From positions 24,926-88,925 of the forward strand of contig CATKHT010000031.1 in NCBI GenBank assembly GCA_949752745.1: a DNA stretch of 64,000 nt, given 5' to 3'. The notes under the pieces are model-generated. The model was not told the origin of the DNA. It searched no databases and saw nothing but the letters and a program-made list of their open reading frames with translations. This stretch comes from Protula sp. h YS-2021. Taxonomy: Eukaryota; Annelida; Polychaeta; Sabellida; Serpulidae. A program made the translations under genes and the position numbers. Of this stretch, positions 11,644-22,329 are shown piece after piece. Numbering within the stretch: the stretch's first letter is position 1; every line of letters starts with the position of its first letter.

Positions 11644-14600
11644 TTAATCAGAATCGGCAAATCTTTTCGGGGCTTTTCGCACTCGCTTCGAGCGTCGTGG
11701 CGCTTTAACTGGCGACTGTAACTTGTCCGAATCACCCGTCATTGGTCGATTTTTATCCGGATCGGTCGTCACTTTAGGTTGATCGTCAGATTTTTCTATT
11801 TCGTCCGAATTTTCTTTATCTGAGCGATCGCCCGCACCCGAAATTGGCAAACTTTTCTCATCAGAACTTGGGTCTGTCCATTTCACTTTCACGAACTTAC
11901 GCCTAGGTGGAATTGAGTCACTGCTAGACGAGCTGTCATCAGCTTGTGAGATCTCACTCTTAGAATCTTTTCCCAGACTTAGATTCTGATCACGGTTGGG
12001 ATCACTTCCCACAGTTTTACGTTCGTCTGTGTGTTCGTCTGCCGTGAGGGTTTCGGAATCAGAATTCTGTCTCTGGGAAGATTCGTTTTTATCCACAGGC
12101 AGACTGGCGTTCGGATTAGGACCGAAATAAGGTCTTAACCTATCCCTGTGCATTATTTTGGGCTTAGTACGGGGATTTAACTGTACCTTATAGTTTACAT
12201 CCCCTATCCTCTCAATAATTGTAAAAGGACCCTGCCATTTGCTCATAAGTTTGGGCGATAACCCGGACTTTTTGCGAGGGATATGTACCCACGTTCTGGT
12301 CCCTACGCTGAAAGAACTGGCTTTTGCTCTGACGTCATAATCACGTTTCTGTCTCTCTGCAGCCACTTTAATGTTCTTTCTCGCTATTTCATGAGCTTGC
12401 TCAAATTTTTCCCTTAAATCTTTGACGTACGCATGTTCATCCGGGAAATAATCTGTCTTTGGCCTGCCAATGATCAAATCAAGGGGCATTTCTGTGGCAC
12501 GGCCAAACATGAGCATATTGGGGGAAAGGCCTGTGGACTTTTGGGGCGTGTTTCTGTACGCAGACATTACGAAACTTAGTTTTTCATCCCAATTTCTCTG
12601 ATTTTCATCCACAAGAAGGGAAAGTAGACTTTCAATCGAGGCATTTGCCCGTTCGATATACCCATCCGTCTGCGGCCTGTAAATAGTTGTACGAACCTGA
12701 TCAATTTGCAACAACTGACACATTTGTCGGTACAAACCGGACATGAACTGTGAACCCTGGTCACTCAGAATCATACGTGGGGTGCCGTACCTAAGTATAA
12801 ATTCTTTAACCAAGACATTTGCCACCGTAACAGCTTCCATATTGGGAATTGGAAATGCTTCTATAAACTTTGTAAAATAGTCACCAATAACCAATATATA
12901 CTGATTTCCACGTTCGGTTTTCGGCCATTTACCAGAAATATCGAGGGCAATTCTTTCCATGGGTGCTCCTACAGGAAAAGGCTTCAGGAGGGTGTTTTTC
13001 TTGTTTGGATTTGGCTTTCGAGAGTTGCATTTATGGCAATTTCGAACCCAGTCGGTCACATCTCTCTTAAAACCATACCAATACACCCTACTTCGCACAG
13101 AACCGAATGTTTTGTCAACTCCCACGTGACTACCACTCGGACTATCGTGCAATGCAGATAATACACCGGGGACTAGTATTCTTGGGAGTACTAGTTGCCA
13201 AACTTCTCCCACCTTGTTTTCACTGTAGAAAGCTCTGTATAAGACACCATTTTCTACTTTCAATCTTTCCCAATCAGCCCATAATGCTTTGATGGCTGGA
13301 CTTTCTGGAGATATTTCATCCCAGCTCGGTTTAGGTTCATCTTTCTCAAACTTTTCCAAAATGTAGGAAATTTTATTATCCTCCATTTGCATTTTTCGCA
13401 AATCCTCGGGAGAATAACCTTTCAACCAGTTCGAATTTTGGCTCTGATCATCTCCAGACTTTACATCGGTCTGAGCCACTGTATCAATACCATTGGATAC
13501 CTGATCAATACTTTGAACGCAATTCTCCATAGCATTTTGGCTTTCTGATGATCCTAAAACACCCCTAACCCGTCTGGTTTGGTGTCCCTGTGCCAAATTA
13601 TTTTTTCTGATTGCATTTTCCCTAGATTTTGGTCGGTTTTTCTTGATCTTTTTTAAGATCTCTTTAGCTTTCTGTCTCCTATCTTCAACATACTCAAATT
13701 CTTCAGAATCCACTCCCTCCCCACACTGTGTACATGGAATCCGAGACAAGGAATCGGCATTCTGATGCAATTTCCCAGCTCTGTGTTTGATATCCAAAAT
13801 CAAATGGACCCAATATCTCTAACCATCTGGCAATTTGCCCCTCTGGCGAACGCCATCTAAATAGGTAGAGAAGAGAGGAATGGTCTGTTCTTAGGAGAAA
13901 CTTTCTAGCCAGCAAGAAGTGTTTGTAATACGGAACAAAATACACAACTGCCAACAATTCACGTCTCGTCGTACAGTAATTAACCTCCGACTTATTTAAA
14001 GTACGGGAGCCATAACTGATGACTTTCTCGACGCCGTCTTGCACCTGACTTAGAATACCGGAAATACTGTGATTGCTCGCATCCGTATCTAAGATAAATT
14101 GACCTTCATCGTTTGGATATGCCAAAATAGGTGCTGTGGTCAGCAAATCTTTCAGTGCATCAAAACTACTCTGACTTTTCTCTGACCACACGAATTCTTG
14201 GTCTTTCCTAGACAGATCATTCAAGGGTTTAGCAACATCTCCATACTTCTTAATAAAGCTCTTGTAGTATGAACAAAGACCAAGAAACCCTTTTACTTCT
14301 GTGAGGTTCTTTGGTACTGGCCACTCTCGTACCTTTCTAATTTTCTCAGGACAAGTGGAAATACCTTCTTCGGACACAATGTGACCTAGGAACGATACTG
14401 ACCGCTGGAATAAGATGCATTTGGACGTTTTAACTTTCAAGTTAGCCCGAAGTAGTCTGTCAAGGACTTGTTCGAGATTTTCCAACGTTTTTCCAAACGT
14501 TTTGCCGTACACTATTAAGTCATCCATATAAATGAGGATTATTTTCCAGCTAAGGCCAGTCATTATCAGTTCCATTAAACGCTGACATGTACTAGGACCT

Positions 14601-16030
14601 GAGTGCAAGCCAAATGGAAGGGTTTCAAACTCAAAAGCCCCCCTACCCGGCACCGCAAAACTTGTTTTACATGCATCTCTCGGGTCAAGCTCTATCTGAT
14701 GGAAGCCACTGGCTAAATCTAACACATTGTAGAACTTGGAACCATGCATACTCTCAAGACAAGTATCTATACGGGGCAAAGGGAAGCTGTCGTACTTTGA
14801 TCTTGCATTCACAGCCCTAACGTCTAGACAAATTCTTATTTCTCCGTTTGCCTTTCGAACGACCACCATACAAGAGGACCACGGAGATGAGGAGGGCCGA
14901 ATAACTTTCATTTCTAACAGCCTGTCAATCTCCTTATCTACGGCTTCTCGTAAATGGATGGGAACTTTTCTAGGGGGCAATCTGACCGGTTTATTATCCC
15001 CAGTGTCAATTTTATGTTTGACTATACCAGTTCTTCCTATATCAGTCGGACCGGAAGAGAACACACCTTGGAACTTAAACAATGTGTTCCTAACCTGGTT
15101 ACTCTGTTCTAATTTTAGGGATCCACAACTACGGTCAAATAATTCTTGCAAATGCTTTGGTAAAGGACCCTGTATATCGCCCCTGACCTCGTTATCACTA
15201 TTCTCGTCCGAGATTTCGTGAGAAACTTGGTTAACGGCGGAAGCATTATCTTTTCCGTCTTTGAACCCATGAATATCAATGACAGGGTGAACAATAGCCA
15301 TGTTGGTGTTTTTGTTCAAAACTACAGGTTCGTTATAGGGATTCATCACTCTCAGTGGAACTAAACCTTTGCTGGGATCTACCAAACTCTTGCTCAGCAA
15401 CACTCCATGACTACTCAACGACGACACAGGTTCCGCCATTGCACACTTAGCCATTTCACCCCTCTGGTGAACTAAGCCTGGTACAATACCTTCACTAAGT
15501 GGCGGAATAACGACAGTTTCACTCGCTGTCACCCTACACGCCATTTTCTTTCCGGTTTCTTCCCGGAAACTCAGAGAGCTACCTTGCACCACGAATGATC
15601 CATCCCCATAATTTAATTCACACTCTTTTTCCTTCATGAAATCAATCCCTAACAAGGCATCCGATTCGATTTCGGCAATAACTGTCGAATGAACAACTTC
15701 AGTAGTTTCAAGAATTATAGGCAAATCAACTACCCCAACAACTGGCAAATTACTGCCATCAGCTAAAGTCAGCTTGTCTCGATATTCTCGCACTTCAGGC
15801 CGGTTTGACTTGGGTATTTTTTCGAAAATTCTTCTTGATAAAATTGTGACAGACGACCCAGTATCAATTACGAAATCTACCTCGGTCCCTATCACTGTAC
15901 CCTTAACATATAAACCTGACAAACCAGTTTGAAGCACGCTTGAGTTTATGAAATGCTCTTTCACAGGTCCTTTATCACTTTCAGAGACTGGACTACGGAC
16001 CTCGCTACCAGTCTCGCTTAGTTTTCCTGA
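11644..16030 (-). pseudogene. pol: Gypsy pol polyprotein: protease, reverse transcriptase, RNase H, integrase; one frameshift
   Basis: Polyprotein that cuts itself, copies RNA to DNA and integrates it. The pol frame is open from upstream of the gag stop and has no obvious own ATG, so it is reached by a -1 shift from gag. Aspartic protease DTGS lies at 15865-15854 (residue 34 counting from GTG at 15964). Reverse transcriptase YMDD is at 14530-14519 (about residue 479), and RNase H follows (LDTDASNHS). Near 13800 an extra nucleotide (TTTGG for TTTG) shifts the frame within the RNase H end, just before KHRAGKLHQNADSLSR. The second frame (from 13803, 719 codons) carries the HHCC zinc site (H219, H226, C256, C259) and an intact D288-x59-D348-x35-E384 integrase triad, then a GPF-type C-terminal module (KWQGPFTIIERIGDVNYKV). 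It has a long acidic/basic tail ending in KRVRKAPKRF. Apart from the single indel the domains look undamaged. Confidence 0.93.
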
Positions 16031-18092
16031 TCATTTTTGGTTTCTACACGCGTCTTGCTATCTTTACGTTTTTCTTCTGGGCAAGACGATGCGTAATGTC
16101 CCATTTTGTTGCAATTGTAGCACTTTACCTGATCAAGGGGAACTTTCTTCTTAGGTTTTTGAGCTTTTTCACTGGACAATTTTGACATCTGCTGGTCTAG
16201 TTGCTTTAAAAGCTTGGTCAACTGACCTGCTACGGTTTTCATGTCACTATTTCCCGAACCTTTAGACTTGTCCCCTTTATCTTCTTGCTCGGATTGCACC
16301 TTGCTTTTGTCTTTAGCCTTTTTCTTACCTCTCTGCTGGCTAGCGGAACTCTCGGTTTCGGTTTTTATTTCTCTAACCGATTTCTTACCTGGAGTTTTCT
16401 ATTGCTCAGCCTTCTCGATCGCATCATACTCAATCGCAAGTAAAACTGCTTCACGCACACTTCTCAGTCTTTCGAGTTTAATGCGCATTCGCAACTCCCG
16501 ATTCGGTAGGGCTTCGATAAAGTGCTGCAGGGTAAGAATTTTGATCATGTCACTTGGAGCCGTGGGATAGGCTTTCGCAACTAACCTGGATATGCCGTCT
16601 GACAGCTCCTGGTAGGACTCTTTGTCTTTTTTAGTGCGTCCCTGCAGTTGTGCCAGAAATATTGCTGTCTGTCTCTCGGTACCAAATCGTTCTTCTAAAA
16701 CTGCTTTCAGCGAGAAATAATCTCTTACCTGCTCACCATGCAATGTACCCAGCAATTTCTGAGCAGAACCCCTCAAACTAAATGCTAAGTACTTGGCCAT
16801 TTCTTGTTCAGACCACCCGTTTAATTCAGCACAATCTCAAAATGGACTAAATAGTCAGAGAGCGGTGTGTTTCCTTGATATTTATCGGGAAGAATTATTT
16901 GTTTCCTGATTGTCTCTACTGGAAACGCTCTGGTCATGCTATGTGCTGCATGTGGACTTATGAATTTTGGTTCCACGTAGTCTTTTCGGCTATAAGGCTG
17001 AGAAGTAAATTTTCTTAGCACTTCTCCGGGCATGACATTTACATTTCCCTCGTATTCAGGTGCAACCTCATGATAGGGTTTAAAAGCACCTGGGCTTTTG
17101 TAACGAGAAGGTGATGGTTCTGACCTATGCCTTTGTTCTTCAGGAACAGATCTTGGATTTGCAAATTCTTGCAGCTTTGATCTCTCACTAGGAGGCCAGT
17201 ACCCGAAACCTGAGACCTTTTCTTCCGGAAATATGGGAGGCAAATCTCTACCAGGGACTTTGGGCGTACTACAGCGAGAGAAAACAGGACCACGGGGACT
17301 TGACAAATGCTGAAACCTAGGACTTTTTTCGCGCACTTTGGCGTCAGAAAGATATTGTTCTTCCCAATTATCTTCCTCCTCTGTGTCAGCTTCATACCCA
17401 TACTCACAACCCGTCTTTCTTTCGCTATGAGTATCCCGTCCCCGGGGTTTACACGTCTGTTTAGCCCCATAATCCCCACTTTTTCCTAAAAATGGAGACT
17501 TGGCTGCCGAATGCAACGGCTCTTCTAATTCGTCTGCCTGTGGAGCAGGCTGAGAAAAACAAAAACGTTTCTTGATGGGATCTTCGGGAGTAGGACCGTG
17601 ATACTCTTGACTACGGGGAATAGGCAATTTCTCAATAAACACGCGTAGACGGTTCACAGTTTCCTGCAATTCCCGAACACTTTCTTCCCTACTCTCGATA
17701 TAATTATCCCTTTCATCCAACGCAGCAATTGTCCTATCTAACATTTCCTCAAGCTGCTTTTCTCTATCACCGGACTGTTTTTCTTTCCATCTCATTTCCC
17801 GCTCATACTCTTTCTCTTTTCTCTCAAGCATACGCTCCCTTCGCTCAATTTCACGTTCTTTTTCTTCCAACTCATAGGCAGACTTCACGGAACTCTTCGA
17901 AACTGAACGGTAAAATCCCCCATCTTCGCTCTTGATTTTGGGTTTGGGCTCCCATTTAACAGTATCGGGCAAATCTTCGTAGCTGTTTAGCCTCTTACAA
18001 GCCCCTAAAACTACCTCACTATCCTCCCAATCTTGACCATCCGGCCAGACCTCCTCGCTTACCTCCGGTTTTTGATCAAAGCTTTTATCCAT
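16018..18092 (-). pseudogene. gag: Gypsy gag (capsid/nucleocapsid); one frameshift and one in-frame TAG
   Basis: Structural protein that forms the particle and packages RNA. It starts with ATG at 18092. The N-terminal 420 codons are unusually long and charged, with a coiled coil around residues 70-135 (ELEEKEREIERRERMLERKE) and a Pro/Ser-rich middle. The conserved capsid part (PLSDYLVHFEIV, then NGWSEQEMAKYLAFSL) is split by a 1-nt deletion near 16835. A further in-frame TAG at 16401-16399 interrupts the linker before the nucleocapsid, whose single CCHC knuckle CYNCNKMGHYASSC is at about 16120-16080. Gag ends TAA at 16020-16018, and pol continues in the -1 frame. An A-rich GGAAAAC (16027-16021) lies at the overlap. 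The clade cannot be named by eye. Confidence 0.85.
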
Positions 18093-18363
18093 AATTTACG
18101 TACGAAAACTTTTACTTTCTCGAGCTTGAAACAATATATCCTTATCAGAAAACACAATGAATATGCCGAATAGGGATTCTATCCTCAACTTTCGAGGATA
18201 AAACCGAAACTTTTCTAAAATCACCAATTTTCACCACGTGGATATTACTTTCTCAGTTTGAGGAAAAACAGGTTGCCAGACCGAGAATGACTTCATTCGA
18301 ATTTCTCACGAACGGATTTTAGAACCCTATTGTTACCTCAAATGATCAAAAGAATACTCACGA

Positions 18364-18624
18364 TTAGAACGGGTATCGGCAACGACAACGGATCTGGTCC
18401 CAGTGCCTGCTGTTTCGGTATGGCCGCTCCGGACACTTGAAACTATGGTAAGATCCTGAATGACAGCGCAGCACCGAGTTACACCAAAGACACGGCTGAT
18501 AGGCCCAGTTGTTGGCTTTGTGGGCCCAGAACGCTGAGGAACGAATCTTCCCACACTCAAAACAATAGAAGCGGGAAGGCAGGTCGCTCGGTACGGTGCT
18601 GGAACTGTCGTTCTGCTCGTTCAT
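18364..18624 (-). CDS. Small Cys-rich leader ORF (86 aa) of the Gypsy element
   Basis: ATG at 18624, stop TAA at 18366-18364, between the primer-binding site and gag. It contains paired cysteines CFEC and CLWC about 30 residues apart, then more Cys and His (RCHSG, KCPERP, RCRC), which resembles a zinc-binding ribbon, but I do not recognise the family. The stop lies two nucleotides before a strong splice donor (TC|GTGAGT at 18362/18361). It could be a real small protein, an upstream ORF that tunes gag translation, or chance. Confidence 0.4.
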   Translation of the reverse strand: MNEQNDSSSTVPSDLPSRFYCFECGKIRSSAFWAHKANNWAYQPCLWCNSVLRCHSGSYHSFKCPERPYRNSRHWDQIRCRCRYPF

Positions 18625-18733
18625 CTACTGAAACGACAGAAATAGGAAGCCTTTACTCACTATCCGTTTTATTATTTTTTCTTTAGGTTCGTCTCTTCCA
18701 GACTAAAAATAAAAAGAATTTAATCCAGAAAAG

Positions 18734-18751
18734 ATCCTGCTGACTGCGCCA
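18734..18751 (-). other. tRNA primer-binding site of the Gypsy element
   Basis: One nucleotide inside the 5' LTR, in element orientation: TGGCGCAGTCAGCAGGAT. It starts with TGG, complementary to the CCA end of a tRNA, and lies where minus-strand DNA synthesis is primed. I do not assign the tRNA isotype. Confidence 0.85.
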
Positions 18752-18752
18752 G

Positions 18753-19603
18753 TGTCGCCACCCTCGTAATACTGCCAATTAGAGAACCGACAGTACGACA
18801 ACGGTGTCGCTTGGGGAGGTCGATAAAGGGTTGTTCTACGGTGTGTTGCCACCCCAATTAGCAACACGACCCTCGTTCTCTTACTATCCGAAGAGTGGCA
18901 AAGATGCACTTTTCAGCTAGTGATCCTCCAGCCTTAAATGATGAAAAGAAGAGTTGAAAAAGGTGCACTTTTCGCCAGGTTAAAAAGTGCGACTCTTCGG
19001 GGCTGTTTCTTTCAGAAACAGCTTGTTTAATCCCAAAACTGAATTCAATAAAAAGACTTGACTTTTATCGGTGATCTTTAAATTTATTCCACTATTCCTT
19101 AACAGATTTTCTTTTACAGATTTATACCTTGCTAGCTTTATTCTCGGTTTCTCAATGGCTGTCAAGTAAGGCTTTCTCTATCTCTCTCTGTAGCTCGGTC
19201 AATGCTTGTCTGCCCTCTCCAGCCTCGCCAGGGAGATTTTATTCCCCGGCTATCCAGAGAGGGACTCCCCAAACAGCCAATGAGAAACCGAATTGACCCG
19301 CGGAAGAATCTGGACATGACAACATTGCTAATCAGTTATAAAGAAATCATAAGAAAATATTCAAAATACAAAGAGAGTGGCGGAGCTCTTTCCGAAAAAC
19401 ATTGCCTAAAAAGGGAATGGGTCTCGGGTCGTTGGCAGCCGGGAGAGTTTTGGGGCCTATTTTTTATGCTGCCAAGCCAATGGGGCCGTATTTTTCGATG
19501 GTCACGTCCAGAAACCTTGCCAGGCCCGTATTCTAAAAATCTCTAAAAATTCTAACCAAAATATTTATAAAAGGAAGAGGGCGACAAATCTAGGGTTCTC
19601 ACA
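18753..19603 (-). repeat. 5' LTR of the Gypsy element (851 bp)
   Basis: Identical by eye to 6238-7098 except that it lacks 10 nt after CAGCTAGTGA (near 18923). The missing part is the right arm of a small hairpin (GCACTTTTC...GAAAAGCGC) which the other LTR keeps. A similar hairpin (GTGCACTTTTC...AAAAAGTGCGAC) follows in both copies. Confidence 0.93.
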
Positions 19604-20594
19604 CTATTAGAATTAGATGAACTTTACCTGCTCAATATTCTGCTAAGTAATAAAAAAACTTAGCATAAAAATAGGAAAAGAATATGGAAAATTCTTTTCA
19701 AGCACAATTGCCTCACCACAAGGAGATGGAGCTTCAGCTATACTCTTCTTAACATACCTAGCCAATTCTATGAAAAGACAACCTGGTTTTGTGTTTGACA
19801 ATTACAGCAATCTTCACTTTCTATTAGATCAACAATTTGCTGACAACATAAGCTATGGATCTACGCTTAAAAATGAAATAAATAAAATTGAAAATGAAAC
19901 TACAAAATCACTCAAAAACAGAAATCTACAAATAAATGATAGTAAAACAGAAAAATACATTGTTTGCAAAGGCGGTAGCATCGATTGGAAGAGCTGTAAA
20001 CTAGTAGGTAGTTTACTTGGAACAAAAGAAGAAAAACACTAGCAAATAATGCTTTTAATAAGCTGAAAACTGTATTAATCTCGAAACAACTAAATCTACA
20101 TGTTAAGATCCGCATCTTCAACGCATTAATCGAATCAATTTTCTTATACAATAGTGAAGTGCGGGGTCTTACTAAATGCCAAGAACAAGAAATAGACATT
20201 TTTCACCGCAAACTCCTAAGAACGATACTATCAATAAGATATAGTGCTGGAAACTGGATTAGCAACGAAGAACTGTATAAAAAGACAAACCAAACACCGT
20301 GGTTATTCTGATCAGAAAACGTCGTTGGAATTTCTTTGGACACGTCTGCAGATAACCTGAAACAACACCAGTAAGTAGAACTCTTAAAGAAGCAATTGAA
20401 ACTGTAAAAAGACCTCCAGGAAGACGAAAAAACAACATACCTGTCAACAATAAAGCGCGATCTACAAAACAAAGGAATCTACTCAATCTCACAAGCCAAA
20501 ATATTAGCACAAAACCGTACTAGGTGGAGAGACTCTGTATAGAAACGTATAGAGCTTTGCTCTGAAAGCGTATACCGACGACGATGACGATTAA
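19604..20594 (+). pseudogene. LINE reverse transcriptase, C-terminal part and 3' end, inactivated
   Basis: Continuation of the fragment ending at 6237: the codons GTA GTA T|TA GAA TTA join across the Gypsy insertion. After about 19 codons a frameshift occurs in an A-run (near 19655). Then IASPQGDGASAILFLTYL (motif B) and QFADNISYG follow. The latter is the catalytic FADD motif with the second Asp changed to Asn, which should abolish polymerase activity. A stop/frameshift near 20040 is followed by the thumb and C-terminus in other frames (KRPPGRRK, QNRTRWRDSV, stop at 20540). The element ends with a GACGACGATGACGATT tail around 20580-20594. The copy is thus dead independently of the Gypsy insertion. 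Confidence 0.82.
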
Positions 20595-20635
20595 ACTTAG
20601 ATCTCCAATTAAACTTACGTAAGTTTACTTACTTA

Positions 20636-21230
20636 CTTCATATTCACAGAAGTAAACTTGCGTAAGTTTAGCAACTTACATTGTAAGTTCAATATTGCAA
20701 AATTTTTATAAATATAGTACGACTAATCGCTATTGTATAAATAGGTTGTCAAATGTAAATATCGAAGGCCGATGAAAATTTTCAGATGTTTCGAGACGGC
20801 AAAGCGTCTTCTTGTTTCTGACTCCAAATTTTCGAGATTTTCCACCAAAAAATGAATACTATTCTCTGGAAAATCTATATCGAGTTAAGAGTTCATCGTC
20901 ATTTAAACCTCAAACGGATTACTCCTATCTCGAAACACTCTTTCCTTCCTAAAAACCCTTTCATATTCTCCTTTTAATCACAATAAATTCATTGTTGCCA
21001 AGGTAAACCAAACACTCAGGCTATTTAAATATGACGTTGGATTGAACTTAGAAATCTAAGTGTAGTCCGAAGTAAACTTAGAATTTTGAACTTATACTTG
21101 AGTGTTAGTTTAAACTTACATTTTGTGAATACCGCTAAGTTTAACCAACGGGAATCTAAGTTTGCTCTTACATTTTTGCACTTAGATGGTCTCTAAGTTT
21201 AAACTTACACTTTCGTGAATACGGCCACTG
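20636..21230. repeat. MITE-like element with TATTCAC...AAGT ends and AAACTTACGTAAGTTT motifs
   Basis: The left side (ATATTCACAGAAGTAAAC, near 20638) mirrors the right side (TTTAAACTTACACTTTCGTGAATACG, 21202-21227). Both flanks are loaded with AACTTA/TAAGTT copies, able to form a long foldback. No coding content. The boundaries are approximate. Confidence 0.5.
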
Positions 21231-21231
21231 G

Positions 21232-21640
21232 CCAACTGTAACCGGTTATCGTGAAGAAAATCGTACCCGAGCCACAGTTCGAAGGGAACGCCCTTGACCT
21301 TTTTGAATAGACTATAAACAACATTTTTAAATTTGAAGTCAGTAACTTTCTCATAAAAAGTGGTAATATATGATGATTTATATTGTAAAATATGATAAAT
21401 TGAACAAAAAAGACAGGAAACTCTGAAAGAATGTGGTTTGATATTTGGCAGAAGCATCACTGTTTCGACTGCTGTTTTGATTGAAAGTTTTCAAAGATAT
21501 ATATTTTACAAATTAACGAGTGAAATGCTTTATATCAAAGTAATTTCAACTCCACATTAGTAATTGTTTACGTGTTTTAAACGATATTTGTGAATTCATC
21601 TTTGTTTACAATTGATTTACACTTGAAGTTTATTAAATTG
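21232..21640. repeat. Truncated, inverted copy of MITE family A
   Basis: The reverse complement of this stretch follows 5220-5600 closely (for example AAGGTCAAGGGCGTACCCGA at 5543-5562 and the matching segment near 21290, plus the shared interior). It lacks the 15-bp ends seen at 5099 and 5677. Confidence 0.6.
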
Positions 21641-21729
21641 GTTCCCAAAAGCCACTCTAGAGTAGTTTATTAACGACGCTTGCCGGTCTAGACGTTTATA
21701 AGCATAACCAGATGAGCCCTTTCACAGCC

Positions 21730-22137
21730 CGTGTTTTATTGGACGTATCTGAAAAAAATAATAAATCCAGATAGTGTTTCGAAAATGTCCCAATAAAACA
21801 CTTCAGATAATGTTTTTGGAATAAAAATGGCTGCCGGGAGCTTTGATGCTTTTATCTCAGTAGATAGCAATCCAAATTGCAAATTGCTATTGTCAATAGT
21901 TATATTTCTACTGTAAGTTGTCATATGTCAGTTCTGAATCGACGTGAGTAAAGCAAAACTTTTTCACTTTTGGGCGATAATGTTGCGCAGGTGCGCAGAA
22001 AAGGATTATGGGAAGATTATCTGAATGTAAAGCTCGATACACTTGAAAATGTTTCGAGACATTATCGAAAAACCAAGAAACATTATCTGGTTTCCGAAAC
22101 ATTTTCGAGACATTATCCTTGCCCAATAAAACGCAGG
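21730..22137. repeat. MITE family B: GTTTTATTGG ends, about 0.4 kb
   Basis: GTTTTATTGGACGTATCTG at 21731 is mirrored by TTGCCCAATAAAAC near 22122-22135. The interior has repeated TTTCGAGACATTATC-type segments. A second copy of the left ~260 bp is at 31575-31850. Confidence 0.55.
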
Positions 22138-22185
22138 TACAGTTTCGGCAGCCATCTTAGGTCAAAGGTTACAGGGGCAAACCGT

Positions 22186-22290
22186 GCGTTTACATGGGCA
22201 ATAACTGGTTCTAGAACCGCATAACTGGGTCTAGAACTGCCGTTTATCTGGTCAACTGTAACCGGTTCTCGTGAAGAAAAGCGTACCTGA
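22186..22290. repeat. End fragment of MITE family A
   Basis: Reverse complement of 5572-5680: begins CCGTGCGTTTACATGGGC and includes the paired GGTTCTAGAACC palindrome. Only the terminal ~105 bp is present. Confidence 0.65.
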
Positions 22291-22329
22291 AATCACCTTA
22301 GGGTACGAGCAGGAAGTGACGTAACAAAA

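Larger units (their letters stand above)
6238..19603 (-). mobile_element. Ty3/Gypsy LTR retrotransposon, full length (13.4 kb), nested in a LINE
   Basis: Complete element read on the minus strand: 5' LTR (19603-18753), tRNA primer-binding site (18751-18734), leader with a small Cys-rich ORF, gag (18092-16018), pol in the order PR-RT-RNase H-IN (about 16030-11644), an extra C2H2 ORF (11087-10167), a long 3' non-coding stretch, polypurine tract (7112-7099) and 3' LTR (7098-6238). The LTRs run TG...CA in element orientation. It splits a LINE reverse-transcriptase frame. Flanks are GTAT (6234-6237) and CTAT (19604-19607), a 4-bp duplication with one mismatch. The domain order PR-RT-RH-IN places it in Ty3/Gypsy (Metaviridae) rather than Copia. 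13.4 kb is long for the group, mainly because of the 4.5 kb between pol and the 3' LTR. Gag, pol and the extra ORF are each interrupted, so this copy is probably non-autonomous. Confidence 0.93.

Noticed and set aside
14614..15221. Plus-strand frames opposite pol
   Set aside because: Antisense shadows of the reverse-transcriptase coding region, with no family resemblance.
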